The notes under the pieces are model-generated. The model was not told where the DNA came from and searched no databases. It was given only the letters and a program-made list of their open reading frames with translations. Source: Callipepla californica brunnescens (Eukaryota > Chordata > Aves > Galliformes > Odontophoridae). From it: DNA of 64,000 bases. Location of the stretch: the NCBI GenBank assembly GCA_023055505.1, contig JALIRH010000035.1, positions 3,528,382 through 3,592,381 on the forward strand, read 5' to 3'. This document shows, one piece after another, positions 1 through 50,650 of this stretch; positions within the stretch are counted from its first letter, which is position 1; every line of letters starts with the position of its first letter. The position numbers and the translations under genes were made by a program.

Positions 1-2984
1 TAGGGGGCGTGATGGAGAAACACAGCTTCTGTGCTGCAGCAATGGCATGAGCAAAACATTAATTACCAGCCAAATAAGTCAGCTACCCATTAACACTAAT
101 CTTACATGCAGATCCTGAGGTTGTAGTGCTGCACTGAGGATCCCCTGAGGGCAGGCTTTCTGAGTTTTCTGGTGCACCTCGCTGAAGCTGACATCAGAAG
201 TACTGTGGAAGCGTAACTGTCCTTGGTTCTGTTCTGAACTTGGCTGGAGGTTTAACTGTTGGGTTCACAGTGGCTTTCAGTTTTCAAAACTGAAAAGCAA
301 GGAATTGTTGGGGAAGGAGCAATGAGAAATCTTACCTGTTTTCAAATCCAGGTGCTCATTGCTTACACATTGCAGACAGACTTTAGAAGTTTGCTGTTTC
401 ATCCCTCTCGCTGGTGTGGCTTGCATGGAAGGCACGGTTGCTCCCATTGGATGCAGAATTCACCTCAAATCCACTTCTTCCTCTGTAGGACTGGTGTGTT
501 CAGAGCATCTCCCGTGTATCTGTTGTCAGCTCTGGGCTTTAATTACATGCCCAGTGCATCATTTCCCTTCTCCTGTGATTCAATATGCATTAGCATGCTT
601 GAGTTACGGCTGGGCAGTGCTGTCTGCCCCATTGTGCATGCTTGGAACCGGAGCTCCTTGCAGGAGTGCTGCTGTTGTGGGAGCTCCCATCTTGCTGTAG
701 GGCTTGCTAGTGTGGTGTTGGGGCAGTGGTGTGAGGCCATGAGAAGCCCAGCAGTCAAGGCCTCCCCAAGCTGACCTCACAGGAAATCACGAGCTAGTGC
801 TTGTCTTGCTTTCATAGCACCATGGCAAGTGGTGAGGGTGTTATGTGCAGGCAGAACTGGTCTGTGTAAAATCAGTTCTGCAGCTCTTGAGCTGAATGGG
901 TCCTGGTAGCTTAAGAAAACTTCAAGAGCTTCCATAAAGGCCGTGAAGTCTTCTCAGTGCACTATTACCAAAGCACCTCAACAAGCTGTCTTCATGGTGA
1001 CATGAATGGTGCTCCAGAGAACCAGAAATACACTGTGAGTTTCTCCCTCTGTGAGTTCTTGGTTGAACTTGGAAGATCTCATTAGCACTCTCATTAGTTC
1101 TTAAAGCACTTGAGGTTTCAAGTTACCCATAACTTTGCCTTTTGCACGTCACCCAAGCAAAGCCTAGGAAGCTTTTCTTCAGGTAAGCTTTGCATTTTTA
1201 CAACTGCTCTTACAGTGCTTTGGGAAGCGGAACTTCCTTTGGATTCTTCTTACTTTGTGTCTCTCTGAAGAGTGGGAAAGTCTTAACCTCAGGTGTTGGA
1301 CGTACCTTGCTGCTTCATGACCTGCTTTGAGCCTGGACGTGCTCTCCGTGCATGACTTGGAATGTCGTACAGAAACAAACAGAAAAGGTTCACAGACTGT
1401 GACACAAAATGGGGGCATTCAGCTGCCTCCTTTGAAGTGCCACAATGCACAGACTTGCCCAAACTGATTTTGTTTGTGGTACAGAACGGAATTCAGAAAA
1501 GCACGGAACCTTCCTTGGTATTGTTTTCCAAAGGTGGATAATCTAGCCTTGAGTGAAGTACAGCTTTTATTGTTGTTACTTCTTAAAATGCATCTCTCTC
1601 ATCTTGGCAGAGTTTGTCTCGCTTCAGCTCGGGCGGGTTTGCAGATTTAGAGCCTGAATTCAGACATTAATGGGTGGGTGAGGTGACAATTGTCTCTAGT
1701 GGTGGTGTTATGGATTATTTTTGGTGCTCTTCGTACACCTCAAATGCTGGTAAACATGTAATTATTTGAGAAGCATCCTTGATTTTAACGAAAGTTTTTC
1801 TTGTAAGTACAGATAAACTCTTAACACAACCTGAATGAATGTGTACTGATGGGATTAGGGGAATAAAACCAGGTTTGCTCTCATGAAGTTAGATTTTGTG
1901 AGGCAGCGTTATGTTTGGGAGGTTGGTGTGTTTTGATGCTGGTGATTGGCAGCATTGTAATGGGGAAAGGTGTAGAAGAAGGCTGCTCACAAGAGGCATG
2001 CCATAAATTAGCATCATGCTGATGGTTCTTTTAATGATTTGTTAAAACAATGGCTTATGTGCAGGGGAGGGATGTGCACATATGTGTAATCTTTCAGTAA
2101 TGTTAAAAAACCATTTCTGTTCTGCTATCCTGATCCAAGTAGGTGTATGATGAGTGTTTTTCAACGTAAAATCGTGCACAGCATTTGAATTGCACGGGGG
2201 CATGGCTACTGGTGCAGATCATTGATTTATAGGGGCAGAGCACCTCCTGCTCCCACTGTCTCCAAGGGGTCATTTGCAGCATCTAGATTTGGCTGCAGAT
2301 GCCTGGCTTAGGCACTCTGAATCATGCTCTGGAGTTGCTTTCCTGGCTCAGTTGATGCCACAGGGAGCTCTTAAGAGGAAACATCCCTGGTAGGTGATGA
2401 GAAGGGGTATGCATTTTTAAACCACTGTGGCCAAACTGGTACAGGACCTTTGGCCTAAAGGTGTCGAGGAGCAGATGTGTACGTCCTCCAGAATCCTCAC
2501 TGATGAATGCAACAACAAAGTCACCAACTCGCCACGATACAACTCCTAAAATCCCCAGGCCTGTTCCTGCATGGACAGGCATGAAAAATAAGACCTCATT
2601 AGCTTTGTGGACGGAGTGAGCTAAACTGAGTTGAGGTCACCTTAATTCGGAATGTGTCCGAATGTTCGTTCAGTTCAGATAATCCACTTTGCCCGTTAAT
2701 TAGGGTTGAATTTTCCTGGCTGTTCTTGCGCTGACATGCTCGCAGGTTTTGCAACTTTCTCCTGCGCGTAGGAACGGACGGGTGTGTGCACAGGGCGAGC
2801 GAAGGGATGTTGTTTTTTTCTTTAACCTGCAGGATCTTCACTCGGAGGCTTTGCCAGACTTGACGAGCAGCACCCAGAAAGGCCAAGATTACAATCGGGG
2901 GCCACTGGGAAGGATCGCAGGAGCTCCCCCTCCCCCTTCTGGTGGGCAGGGATGGATACCCGGGCATTAAGGGGCTCGCGTTAT
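1..2984. other. No gene seen; upstream or intronic DNA of GRAMD1B
   Basis: No exon could be supported here. The open frames present (for example 259-774 on + and 2322-2582 on -) have no recognisable protein features and no coherent splice context. The stretch has unremarkable AT/GC content with few CpGs. If GRAMD1B has a longer isoform starting further upstream, this is intron; otherwise it is 5' flanking DNA. Confidence 0.6.
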
Positions 2985-3316
2985 GTAAAGCGGCAGCCCA
3001 CAGGCTGCGTGCATGCGCACGCGTGTGCGCGCGTGTGAAAGAGCCGGCGGAGAGGGGAGCGGCACCCGGCATCACCAGCAGCACAAAGAGTGGGGCGGGG
3101 GGAGCGGGGGGGCCGAGCCATGGCAGACACACGAGCAGTGTGTGAGGTGGCCGGGACACAGGGCTGGGGGTGTCCGTGAGGGGACCCCCGCCCCAATCCC
3201 GCATCCCCTTCCCCGATGGTGCTGGAGGTGCGCTGCCTTCCCCCCAGCGCTCTGCCCCCACGCGAGCGCATGAATGAATGAATTCCTAGCTGCTCCACGC
3301 CGCGCTTCGGTCCCTA
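2985..3316 (+). promoter_or_regulatory. GRAMD1B: CpG-rich putative GRAMD1B promoter and 5' UTR
   Basis: This stretch is much richer in CpG and GC than its surroundings. It contains CGCG runs near 3010-3035, GC-box-like G-rich tracts near 3090-3110 and C-rich tracts near 3185-3250. It ends directly at the candidate first coding exon at 3317. A CpG island that runs into an ATG and a donor site in the right phase is the usual look of a vertebrate promoter. No TATA box was identified and the transcription start cannot be placed from sequence alone. Confidence 0.55.
3006..3037. repeat. 32-nt perfect alternating purine-pyrimidine tract (Z-DNA candidate)
   Basis: Every base from 3006 to 3037 alternates pyrimidine-purine without a break, and most steps are CG or TG. 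This is the sequence type with the highest tendency to adopt left-handed Z-DNA. It sits about 280 bp before the candidate first GRAMD1B ATG. Confidence 0.8.
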
Positions 3317-37899
<34,583 letters not shown>

Positions 37900-37945
37900 C
37901 AGGCAGGAATGCAGGAGGCCAGAGGACGGTGTGCAATACGTGTAA

Positions 37946-38016
37946 ATAGGATATATAAATATATATATATAAATATATTATACAGATTATAAATATATAT
38001 ATATTATATACAGATT
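37946..38016. repeat. AT-rich imperfect repeat in the GRAMD1B 3' UTR
   Basis: About 70 bp of TATA-type repeats in which a unit of the form ATAAATATATATATA...TTATA(TA)CAGATT occurs twice. The RNA could fold into long A-U hairpins. Confidence 0.8.
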
Positions 38017-38143
38017 TTAAGAGAAAACGGGGAAAAAAAAACCCACAAAAAAAAAAAAGGAAAAAACAAAAAAGCCTACGTACTGAGAGGAAGGACTGAG
38101 CTCCAACACTGGCTGAAATGGAGTGTCTCAGTGGTAGCGTGGG

Positions 38144-38166
38144 GTGTGCGTGTGCGTGCGTGTGTA
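38144..38166. repeat. 23-nt alternating purine-pyrimidine tract in the GRAMD1B 3' UTR
   Basis: GT and GC steps alternate without a break; a third Z-DNA candidate in the same gene. Confidence 0.7.
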
Positions 38167-40312
38167 GGGGAGGGCTGTGCTCTCCTGGCACTGAGGTGCG
38201 CTTAGGGATGCACCCGAGCGTGCTGCCCTGGGCCTGTTTGCACCACTCTTGTGTAATATTCCTGGCTGTTCGTCTGTCTGTCTGTTTTGTTTTTTGTTGT
38301 TTCAAAGGGAAGCATCAGTGTGAATGCCCCCTCCCCTCCCCGTGCATGAAGGTCTGACGATACGTATCTACGCTTATAAAGGGAACACTGTCAACTTTCT
38401 TACCTTGCTGGCTTCGGGGCAGAGAGGTTTTGGCAATCACCATCAATCCCTTATGAAACGATCCCCCATTTGGAGAGGAGGCCTCCAGAGGAATTGCTGT
38501 AGGTCCGTGCAGAGCAGGTCTCCCTGGCAATCATCTTCTGTGTCTCTTGGAGCAGAAATGCAACTTGCCGCCGTGCTGGCCAGCCTGGTTCAGAGAGCAA
38601 AGCACAGAATGTAAATGAGCCCGAAATGCTTTCTCCAAACACTTACTTTGCCTCCTCCTGTAATTGATAGTGCATTAATAGCCAGGGAGATGGTGGGGAG
38701 CAGGAGTATTTGCCCACGCAGTGCTCGGAGGGAGGAGAGCCACGCTGTAGAAAGCACACTTCCTTTTCTTTTGACAGTGTCCCCTTTACTTTTCCTGTGG
38801 TTCTCTGCTTTCTGTGTGCTTGGGCCCCTGCCACAAAGCCATCCCCGTGCTGAAGATCTACATCTGTGCTGCTAAGGGCTGCTGCACGACTTCTCACAAC
38901 AGGGAGAGTGCCCCAACTTGAAAAGCAAACCAAAATGATTATTTATATGTGAGCACTCCTTCCTGCCAAGCCGCATTGCTGTTAGCACAACGTGGAGCGG
39001 GGGAGCTAAGGGAACAGCAGAACTGCCCTTGCTGTCCTGCTTGGTATATTTACCTCTCATCCCTGGTCAGTGAGGTCGCTTTGCTCGTAGTTCTCAGCCC
39101 TCATCTTTACTTCTGAGCTGTGTAGGAACAAATTCCTTTCCTGCAACAGTGACAGCAAAAGGAGGTGTTTGCTTCTGATACTTATGTGACTACATCTGCA
39201 GCAGTAAGACATCCGTCGGCCTAGAAGAGATTAGGAAGGGCCCCAGGGAACAAAAAATATAGAAATAGGGGTCTGTCCACAGTGTAAGGGTGTGAGTGGG
39301 ATCTCTCCTAAGCTGCATAGCACTGCATTGGCTCCCTAAGCAAGTCAGGTTTTGCATCTTGCTACAGGAGAAGCACACATCCACACAGCTGGCAAAAACC
39401 CTCACAGGCTCCAGCTTATGCTACCAGGGCAAGGTACCACAGTGAGAAGTTAGCTGCTGATTTCTCCCAGCCTGCCTAACAATTTAATGACCAAATGCTA
39501 GACACGGCATGTCCTCGAGAAGAACACTCCCATTTGAAGGAGTGCAGATGAAGACAGGTTACTGACTGCACGTAAAAGACTGAAAGCGAGGTACAATTGG
39601 CAGTGCCTGGGGAACTAAGGAGTGGCTTGTATTTATGACTTTCATTTCGTGCTGCTGACTATAGTGCTGCTCCCTGACTGCTAGTGCTGCAGTGGCTGCT
39701 ATACAACGGATCTGAGCTGCTAGAGCCTGAGGAAGGCATTTTGCTGCTCTCTCCCTGGGACCAGGGGGCCCCAGTTCCATGCTGCTGACTTGCCACGCTG
39801 GCTGGGATTCCCGTTTGCCACTCCCACAGTTGCTAAGCACAGAAAAATGCTTTGCAGCGCATCTTCCCCTCTTTTACTATTTAATTCCACACATCAGGAT
39901 AATATAAAAAGAGAGGAAGCCCTATGCTTGCCACCTTGCCCTTGCCAGAAAAGAAGAAGTAAGAGGAAGAAACCTGGACAGTGGGTCTTTGCAGCATGGC
40001 CAGCAAACTTCTGTACATCCACAAACATAACCCAACCAAGGGCAGAAAACCCACATGGCTCAGAGAGTCAAAAAAGAAATGCCAGCAGCTAGAGCTGGCT
40101 ACTTACCAACCTGTCACGGAGGCAAGAAGTCCCTTTGCTCGTGGTGTGCATCCTTCTTCCTCTGCAGCATCTCTGCAGATTGTGGTCACGTTGGGTTCTG
40201 GGTGTTCCCACCTGTATGGCTTCCTTGGGCTTGGCCTTAGAGACTAATTAATGTGAGACAACACACCGGCAGCTGTGAAAGTATCAAGCGTGACTGTTCA
40301 TTTTGCCTGCAC

Positions 40313-40318
40313 ATTAAA
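40313..40318 (+). terminator. GRAMD1B: Candidate poly(A) signal ATTAAA for GRAMD1B (proximal)
   Basis: ATTAAA, the second most common vertebrate poly(A) signal, with a GT/T-rich stretch about 50 bp downstream (40365-40392). Weak on its own. Confidence 0.35.
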
Positions 40319-41511
40319 CTGAGCGTAACACGTTTGACATAAATAATCTGTCCAGCAAGCAGAGCTGGGTTTGGATTTGCTGAATTTTGGCACTGGAAAT
40401 GTCAAAGAACCACTGCTGCAGCCAAGTGTAGTACGTGCACGTTCATGCCAACAGAGAGTAGCCTAACTTGTGCCAAGTAAGATGCTACCTATCAGCAGGA
40501 GGGAGATGACAGAGCTCTGACTTGCCAGTTTGTGTATGTCACCTGCTTCTTTAGGACAGTATACTAACTAGCTTGATGCAATTTTTAATGCATACCTACC
40601 TTTTAATGCTTACCTTAAAGGAATTGTTTGGGTAGTGGCATCTGGGACGAGCTCGAGTTGAATTTGAGCCCTTCTCCCATCAGACAGACCCCATTTGTTT
40701 CAGCATCTCACATGGGTGTAGGTGGGGACAGACTTCACCCTACGCAGCCCCTCAGCACAAAACTACACAGCCTGCAGGCGTGTGCTTTTCCCACCTTTAT
40801 AGGAGCCAGGAGAAAGTTTGTGTTGCAAATAGCAACTGGGGACACTTAGTGCCAGGTACCTGCGATGAGACCTTAGCATGACAACCCCCCAGCCCTGCTG
40901 CAGTGATCTGGGAAGAGGCCCCATCACCCATAACCAACATGCTGAGTCCCACTCTCCAGCTAGGTCTGCCATTGAGAAGTTTCGTGGTGGGGTCATGCAG
41001 AGCTGGCTCGGTCTTTTCAGAGTCTCAGCACTAGTTACAGTGTCCAGCAGGGGCTTGCTTAAAAACAATACACAAAACAGAGACATTTAAACCAAAGCAT
41101 CTGAGGTAAGTAGCTTGCAAAACGTGTCAGTGTGGTTGACCTCCCCTCTGCCTAGCATGCTCTGATCTCTGTGCTTTGCAGTCTCCACAGCACGCGTCTC
41201 TTTGTGCCATAATACCTTTCTTTCTGAGATGTGCACACTGGCCAAATAATCTCCTTGTGTCCTTTATCGACTGCCGATTGAGATTATTCCCTGACCCAGC
41301 CAGACAGCATGGGCTTCAACCCCTGCATGGGTACTGGTGTGCCCTGCTCCCCTCTCCCACAACGTTTTGCAGTGCTTATGGCTTTTCCCTCTCCCCCCAC
41401 ACCCCTTTTTGCTGCCAGACAATCATTCCCTTTGCCGCGGATGGACTGACCTGGTGCTGTCCCTGCTTGCCTTCCCTTGATGCAGTCTGTACGCCCTTTA
41501 AGTGAATGTGT

Positions 41512-41534
41512 TTTGTTTGTTTGTTTGTTTGTTT
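41512..41534. repeat. (TTTG)n microsatellite
   Basis: Five to six TTTG units, followed within about 10 bp by an A-run. Confidence 0.85.
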
Positions 41535-42477
41535 TCAGTAGGGGAAAAAAAAAAAAAGACCTCCTTCTGCAGAAGGAGTTATATTTGCACATGGCTCAGG
41601 GAGGTACCTCCTCTGGCCGTTTCTGTTACCTCACTCATGTAGGCCAATTCCATTGCTAACGTTCAGTGGCCACCTTCCCCGACCCCAACTCCAAGAATCG
41701 TTAGGGAATGAAACAAACGTGCAGCTCAGGTCCTACAGCCACTTGGACGTGTGTCAGCCTCGGCCCAGACTGCCCCGGCAGCACCGGGAGGTGGGAGAAC
41801 GGCTGCTGCAAAACACCTCTGCCCAGCAAAGCCCCGCACCACGCACGTGGTGTTTGCAAGCCCACCTCCCTTGGAACAGCACTTAGCAGAGCACATACAG
41901 CAGCACTAACCTGGCTCTTGGCCCAGCGAGCTCAGAACGGAGGGAGGAACAGCAGAACCACAGCAGCATCCATCTCTGACCGCCGGGACTGGCACCGTGT
42001 GGCCGTGGCAGCTCTGGGACGTCGTCACTCTCACTGCAGTTCATCTCATCCGCGTGCTCCGGGGCTGCATACAGCTGCTGAACACCCCGGAGCACGTTCC
42101 CCCCCCCCCCCACCTGAGCTCCCAGATCCTGCAACCCCAATTGCTGCCATAACCACAGATGAACGAGGATTGCCTCGTGTCAGCAAGGCAAGGGAACGGT
42201 CACGCAGACACCCTGCTTCCCTTCTGGATTTCAGCACCAGAGCCCGGGAAGCAGAGAGCTGTTGGCCGTGGCCTGCAGCACTGATGTGAACTTCAGGGTG
42301 AGCTGGGGGAGGAGCCGTGGTTTTGTTTTAGGAGTTGTCTAACTGTCACCAGGTTTGCGCTGTGCGCAAAACGCGAGACAAATGATCATGAAACTTACCT
42401 GCTAGAACCTAGGAATTGTAAAGGCTATGCAGCCAAACCTTAATGTAAGTAGCTAGAACAACGGAAGTCCGGTATAA

Positions 42478-42483
42478 ATTAAA
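42478..42483 (+). terminator. GRAMD1B: Candidate poly(A) signal ATTAAA for GRAMD1B (distal)
   Basis: ATTAAA followed at 42521-42537 by a T/GT-rich element. It lies about 50 bp from the SCN3B poly(A) signal on the opposite strand. Confidence 0.35.
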
Positions 42484-42514
42484 AGAAGAATCTATCAAAC
42501 AAACAGTGTGACTC

Positions 42515-45198
42515 GTGAGCACTTTGTTCTTTTTATTGTCCTGCCTGCTTCTGCTCTTTTCTATCGTTTCCAAGTACACAGAGAGGGTCTCTTCACATTC
42601 CAACCAGGACCGTCTCTTCCAGGACCTAACCTGCCTTTAATATATACAACTTTCTTTCTTTCTTTTCTTTTTTTTTTTTTTTACTGTGGGAATCTTGAGC
42701 AAAATTAAGACACCGTTTTCCCATCTGGGACAACACGGGGCAATAGTTGTATGCAGGAACCGGAGGAGTGAAAGATGTGTCTAAAAAGCATCCGAAGAAG
42801 ATGCGTGTTAACGTACCGCAAGGTGCAGCACTGCAGGACAGCCCTTCCTTACCACCCGAGGTAGCTCTCCAAAAACTTTCAGTTTGCTCCTTTTTTTTAA
42901 CTCAACATTGCTCCATCAGAGCACTTGACAAGGACTGGGAGGAACAGGGCTGAAGTGGGAGAGGGGCTTCCGTGACCTTACCTAAAAATCACCCTGTGCG
43001 TTAGAGCCATGATCAGCGACGGAAACTGCAGTGACACCTCCTCTGTTGCTGTGGATCTAGAGTTAGGATTATGCCCCCAAGTGCCCCGAGGCCAGGCAAG
43101 TTGGCCTAGGGAAAATGAAGACACCCAGCAGAATTAGAGGAGGAGGTATTTGGGGATATTAAAGAGTTTAAGGAACCAGTGCCCAGACTACAAGCGTGCT
43201 TCAGCTGCAGAGTGTGCTCGGATTGCCACACAGCTCTGTGAAGATCGGACCGCAGCGGTTGACTAAAGCTGAAACTTCCTCTAAAAAAAAAGGAATTTTG
43301 AGCAACGGCCAGTTAGAAATCTGGCCTGGACCTGACTTACAAATGGAGACATTTCCGTGAGTTTTAGCAACACAAACTGCGGCAGAACATAAGCAGGGGG
43401 AAACTCTGTACGTAAGAAGCATGCCTTGAGATTCACAAGCACTTCATAGTATTTAGAAGCAGTCAGTGTAGCAAAATTGGTCAGCTCTTGCAAGCAGTAA
43501 AGGCTCCATTGCAGCAGGGATGTAACAACATGGCCCATACGAAAAAAATCCTCCATCTTCTCCCACTTCATCCTAAAGGACAACTCCACCCTGGCCAATG
43601 GTTCTGCCTGATCTTTCCCCATAATCCTGGTGGTGGTGCTCAACTGATCTGCGTTTGAAGCCAGTAAACTCATTTCACTCTGCTAAAGCCACTAAGATTC
43701 AGAAGGTAAGTGTACAAAGGGATGCTGAATTTACAGCGTATTTCCTGTGCAGAAGTGTGTCATTTACAGTGAACACTGCCCATTCCAATTGGTGACTAAT
43801 CACAAGACAGAATTACTACAGACTAGGAAAAAAAATAAGCGTTTTCTCTCTATTCCTATAGGTGGTGCTGCAATATAGTATGAGAGGACCATCACAGTTA
43901 CAAGTACAATTTTACAAAGCAGTGCCCCATTCTCAGGGCTGTATGCATCCTACTCACTTTGCCTGCTTGTGTCCAGCTGTCTCCCTTTCAAAGCATCCCC
44001 CAGAAACAGGTTAAAGCCATACCTTGTCTTACTGGCTCCCCTGTGGCTGCTGAACACGGCTCCACAGGTTATTCCTATCACTGTGTCTCTGTGTGCTTGA
44101 GGAGTAAACCTGCTGCACAAGGCAAATGGAAGGAACTAAGAATTTCAGCACTTGCTAAGTGAAAGGGAGGGGACAGGGGATTCTTATACTTACACAGCCT
44201 CCCAAATTAGGAGTACTTCAGGATTTATATTCTCAGCTCTCTCCTTCAGAAGCAGGTGTGACCATAGCACGGGGACTCATCTTTCTATTAGACATTTTTA
44301 TCTGTTTTAATACATTTAGAGTTCTCTTGCTACTCTGTGTCTGCACTGTCAGCCCAAAGTCCAAAGGAACTTACTGAGCAACGACTACACTAATCAAACT
44401 CCTCCTGCTTAATTAACACCTATAGTGACCCCTTGGGCTGTAGCAAATGGTAGAACATCATCACCTTAAGATGAAGTTATTCCTGAAGGTCAGAGTAGCA
44501 GTACACATACCCTTTATGTCTGCAATGGAGAACTAGCATATTTTGCAAATAAAGGTGGTGGTGACAGCAGCTAAGAAATGACATTAACAGTTACAAAGCC
44601 ATTAACGTGATGATGGAACTGAAACTTGGGAAGGAGCCGTGCTGCCCACACCCCCTGTGCCCTTTGCTCAGCATGCTTCAAAAGGAGAGTCCTGTAACAA
44701 ATGGGCTGGCAGCTCAGAATGGAGTCATGAGGCCAAAGTCAAGGCTGTACAGAGTCCAAGGCAAATGGAAGAGAATTTACACTTCCCCGTATTTCCTCCT
44801 GATGGTGTAGAGCTCCCCCTCAAACCTGGCTGGCATGACGTGGTCCTTCTGTCTTCAGAGCCCCTGCAAGCAAGAGAATTCCCCATGGAGCGCAAGTCAT
44901 TGCAAGGTATTCAAGTAAGGGTCGTGCCACAACTGGCACGATGCCTGAAGGGACACGAAGAAGCCTTTCAGGTTAGATTCCAGCCTTCTCCTGCACACAA
45001 AGTCCTCCTGTAGCAGACCTTTCCTCTGGAGGTAAGTGACGTCCCTCCTGCACGCAGCTCCCTATCTGCAAGGGTCAGTCACTATTGCCAACTCCAGAGG
45101 AGTGGGGAATCTCTAGCCCCACAGAATCCTAACCCACAGCTAAAGGCTGCTTCCTCATGGCTTACCTTGGTGCCGTGCACTCCGCAGTCTCCTCTCTG
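42515..45198 (-). other. SCN3B: SCN3B 3' UTR
   Basis: About 2.7 kb between the SCN3B stop and its first AATAAA. Mammalian SCN3B mRNAs also have long 3' UTRs. No coding sequence is supportable on either strand here. A T-run near 42663-42682 (A-run in the transcript) lies close to the end. Confidence 0.55.
42532..42537 (-). terminator. SCN3B: SCN3B poly(A) signal AATAAA
   Basis: TTTATT on the + strand gives AATAAA on the - strand. It is the first canonical signal met after the SCN3B stop when reading leftward. A TG/T-rich element (reverse complement of about 42490-42508) follows at the expected distance. Confidence 0.6.
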
Positions 45199-50250
<5,052 letters not shown>

Positions 50251-50406
50251 TGTTCCTAGCGAGGAGCGCATCCCCTGTGCAGATCCTCCTTCTGCAAACG
50301 CTCCGGTGCAACAGGATGCTCCTGCCGACGGCGCGGGGTGGGCGGACGCGGGGATATCTTCGAGGAGGGATCCGCTTTCCCCGGAGCGCCGAAGCCGCGA
50401 TCCGGC

Positions 50407-50427
50407 GGCAGCACCACGGACAGGGCC
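50407..50427 (+). promoter_or_regulatory. SCN3B: RE1/NRSE (REST-binding) motif near the SCN3B start
   Basis: The core CAGCACCACGGACAG (50409-50423), followed by GGCC, matches the RE1 consensus over 15 consecutive core positions and then the terminal GCC. Of the canonical 21-mer only the first two bases and one variable base differ. It lies about 157 bp upstream of the SCN3B ATG. REST silences neuronal genes, including sodium channel genes, outside neurons. Confidence 0.75.
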
Positions 50428-50650
50428 AGGGCGGCTCCGGGAGCAGCAGGTGGCTGCGGGAGAGCCCCGCGGAGCTCCGCCGGGCGCTGCCTCCCTCGGC
50501 CGGCAACGGCTGCGCGGAGCACAGCCTCGCCCGGGTGGGGGGCCCGGATCACGGCAGGCATGCGCGGGCCCTCCCTCGCTGCCGGCCCCGGCCCCAGCAC
50601 GGGGCTCCTCCCGGAGCTCGGGTTCTGCCGGAGTGGTGGGAGAGAGCCGT

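Larger units (their letters stand above)
37900..42500 (+). other. GRAMD1B: GRAMD1B 3' UTR, end uncertain
   Basis: No splice-supported coding sequence follows the stop. On the + strand no canonical AATAAA was seen between the stop and about 42.5 kb. The best candidates are ATTAAA at 40313-40318 and ATTAAA at 42478-42483. The 3' UTR is therefore about 2.4 or 4.6 kb. It holds an AT-rich repeat block, an A-rich block (38030-38075), a GT/GC alternating tract (38144-38166), a TTTG repeat (about 41512-41534) and C13 (42099-42111). Confidence 0.5.

Noticed and set aside
50251..50271. Upstream in-frame ATG for SCN3B at 50271
   Set aside because: It would add seven residues (MRSSLGT) that break the gapless N-terminal alignment with human beta-3; the start context at 50250 is better.
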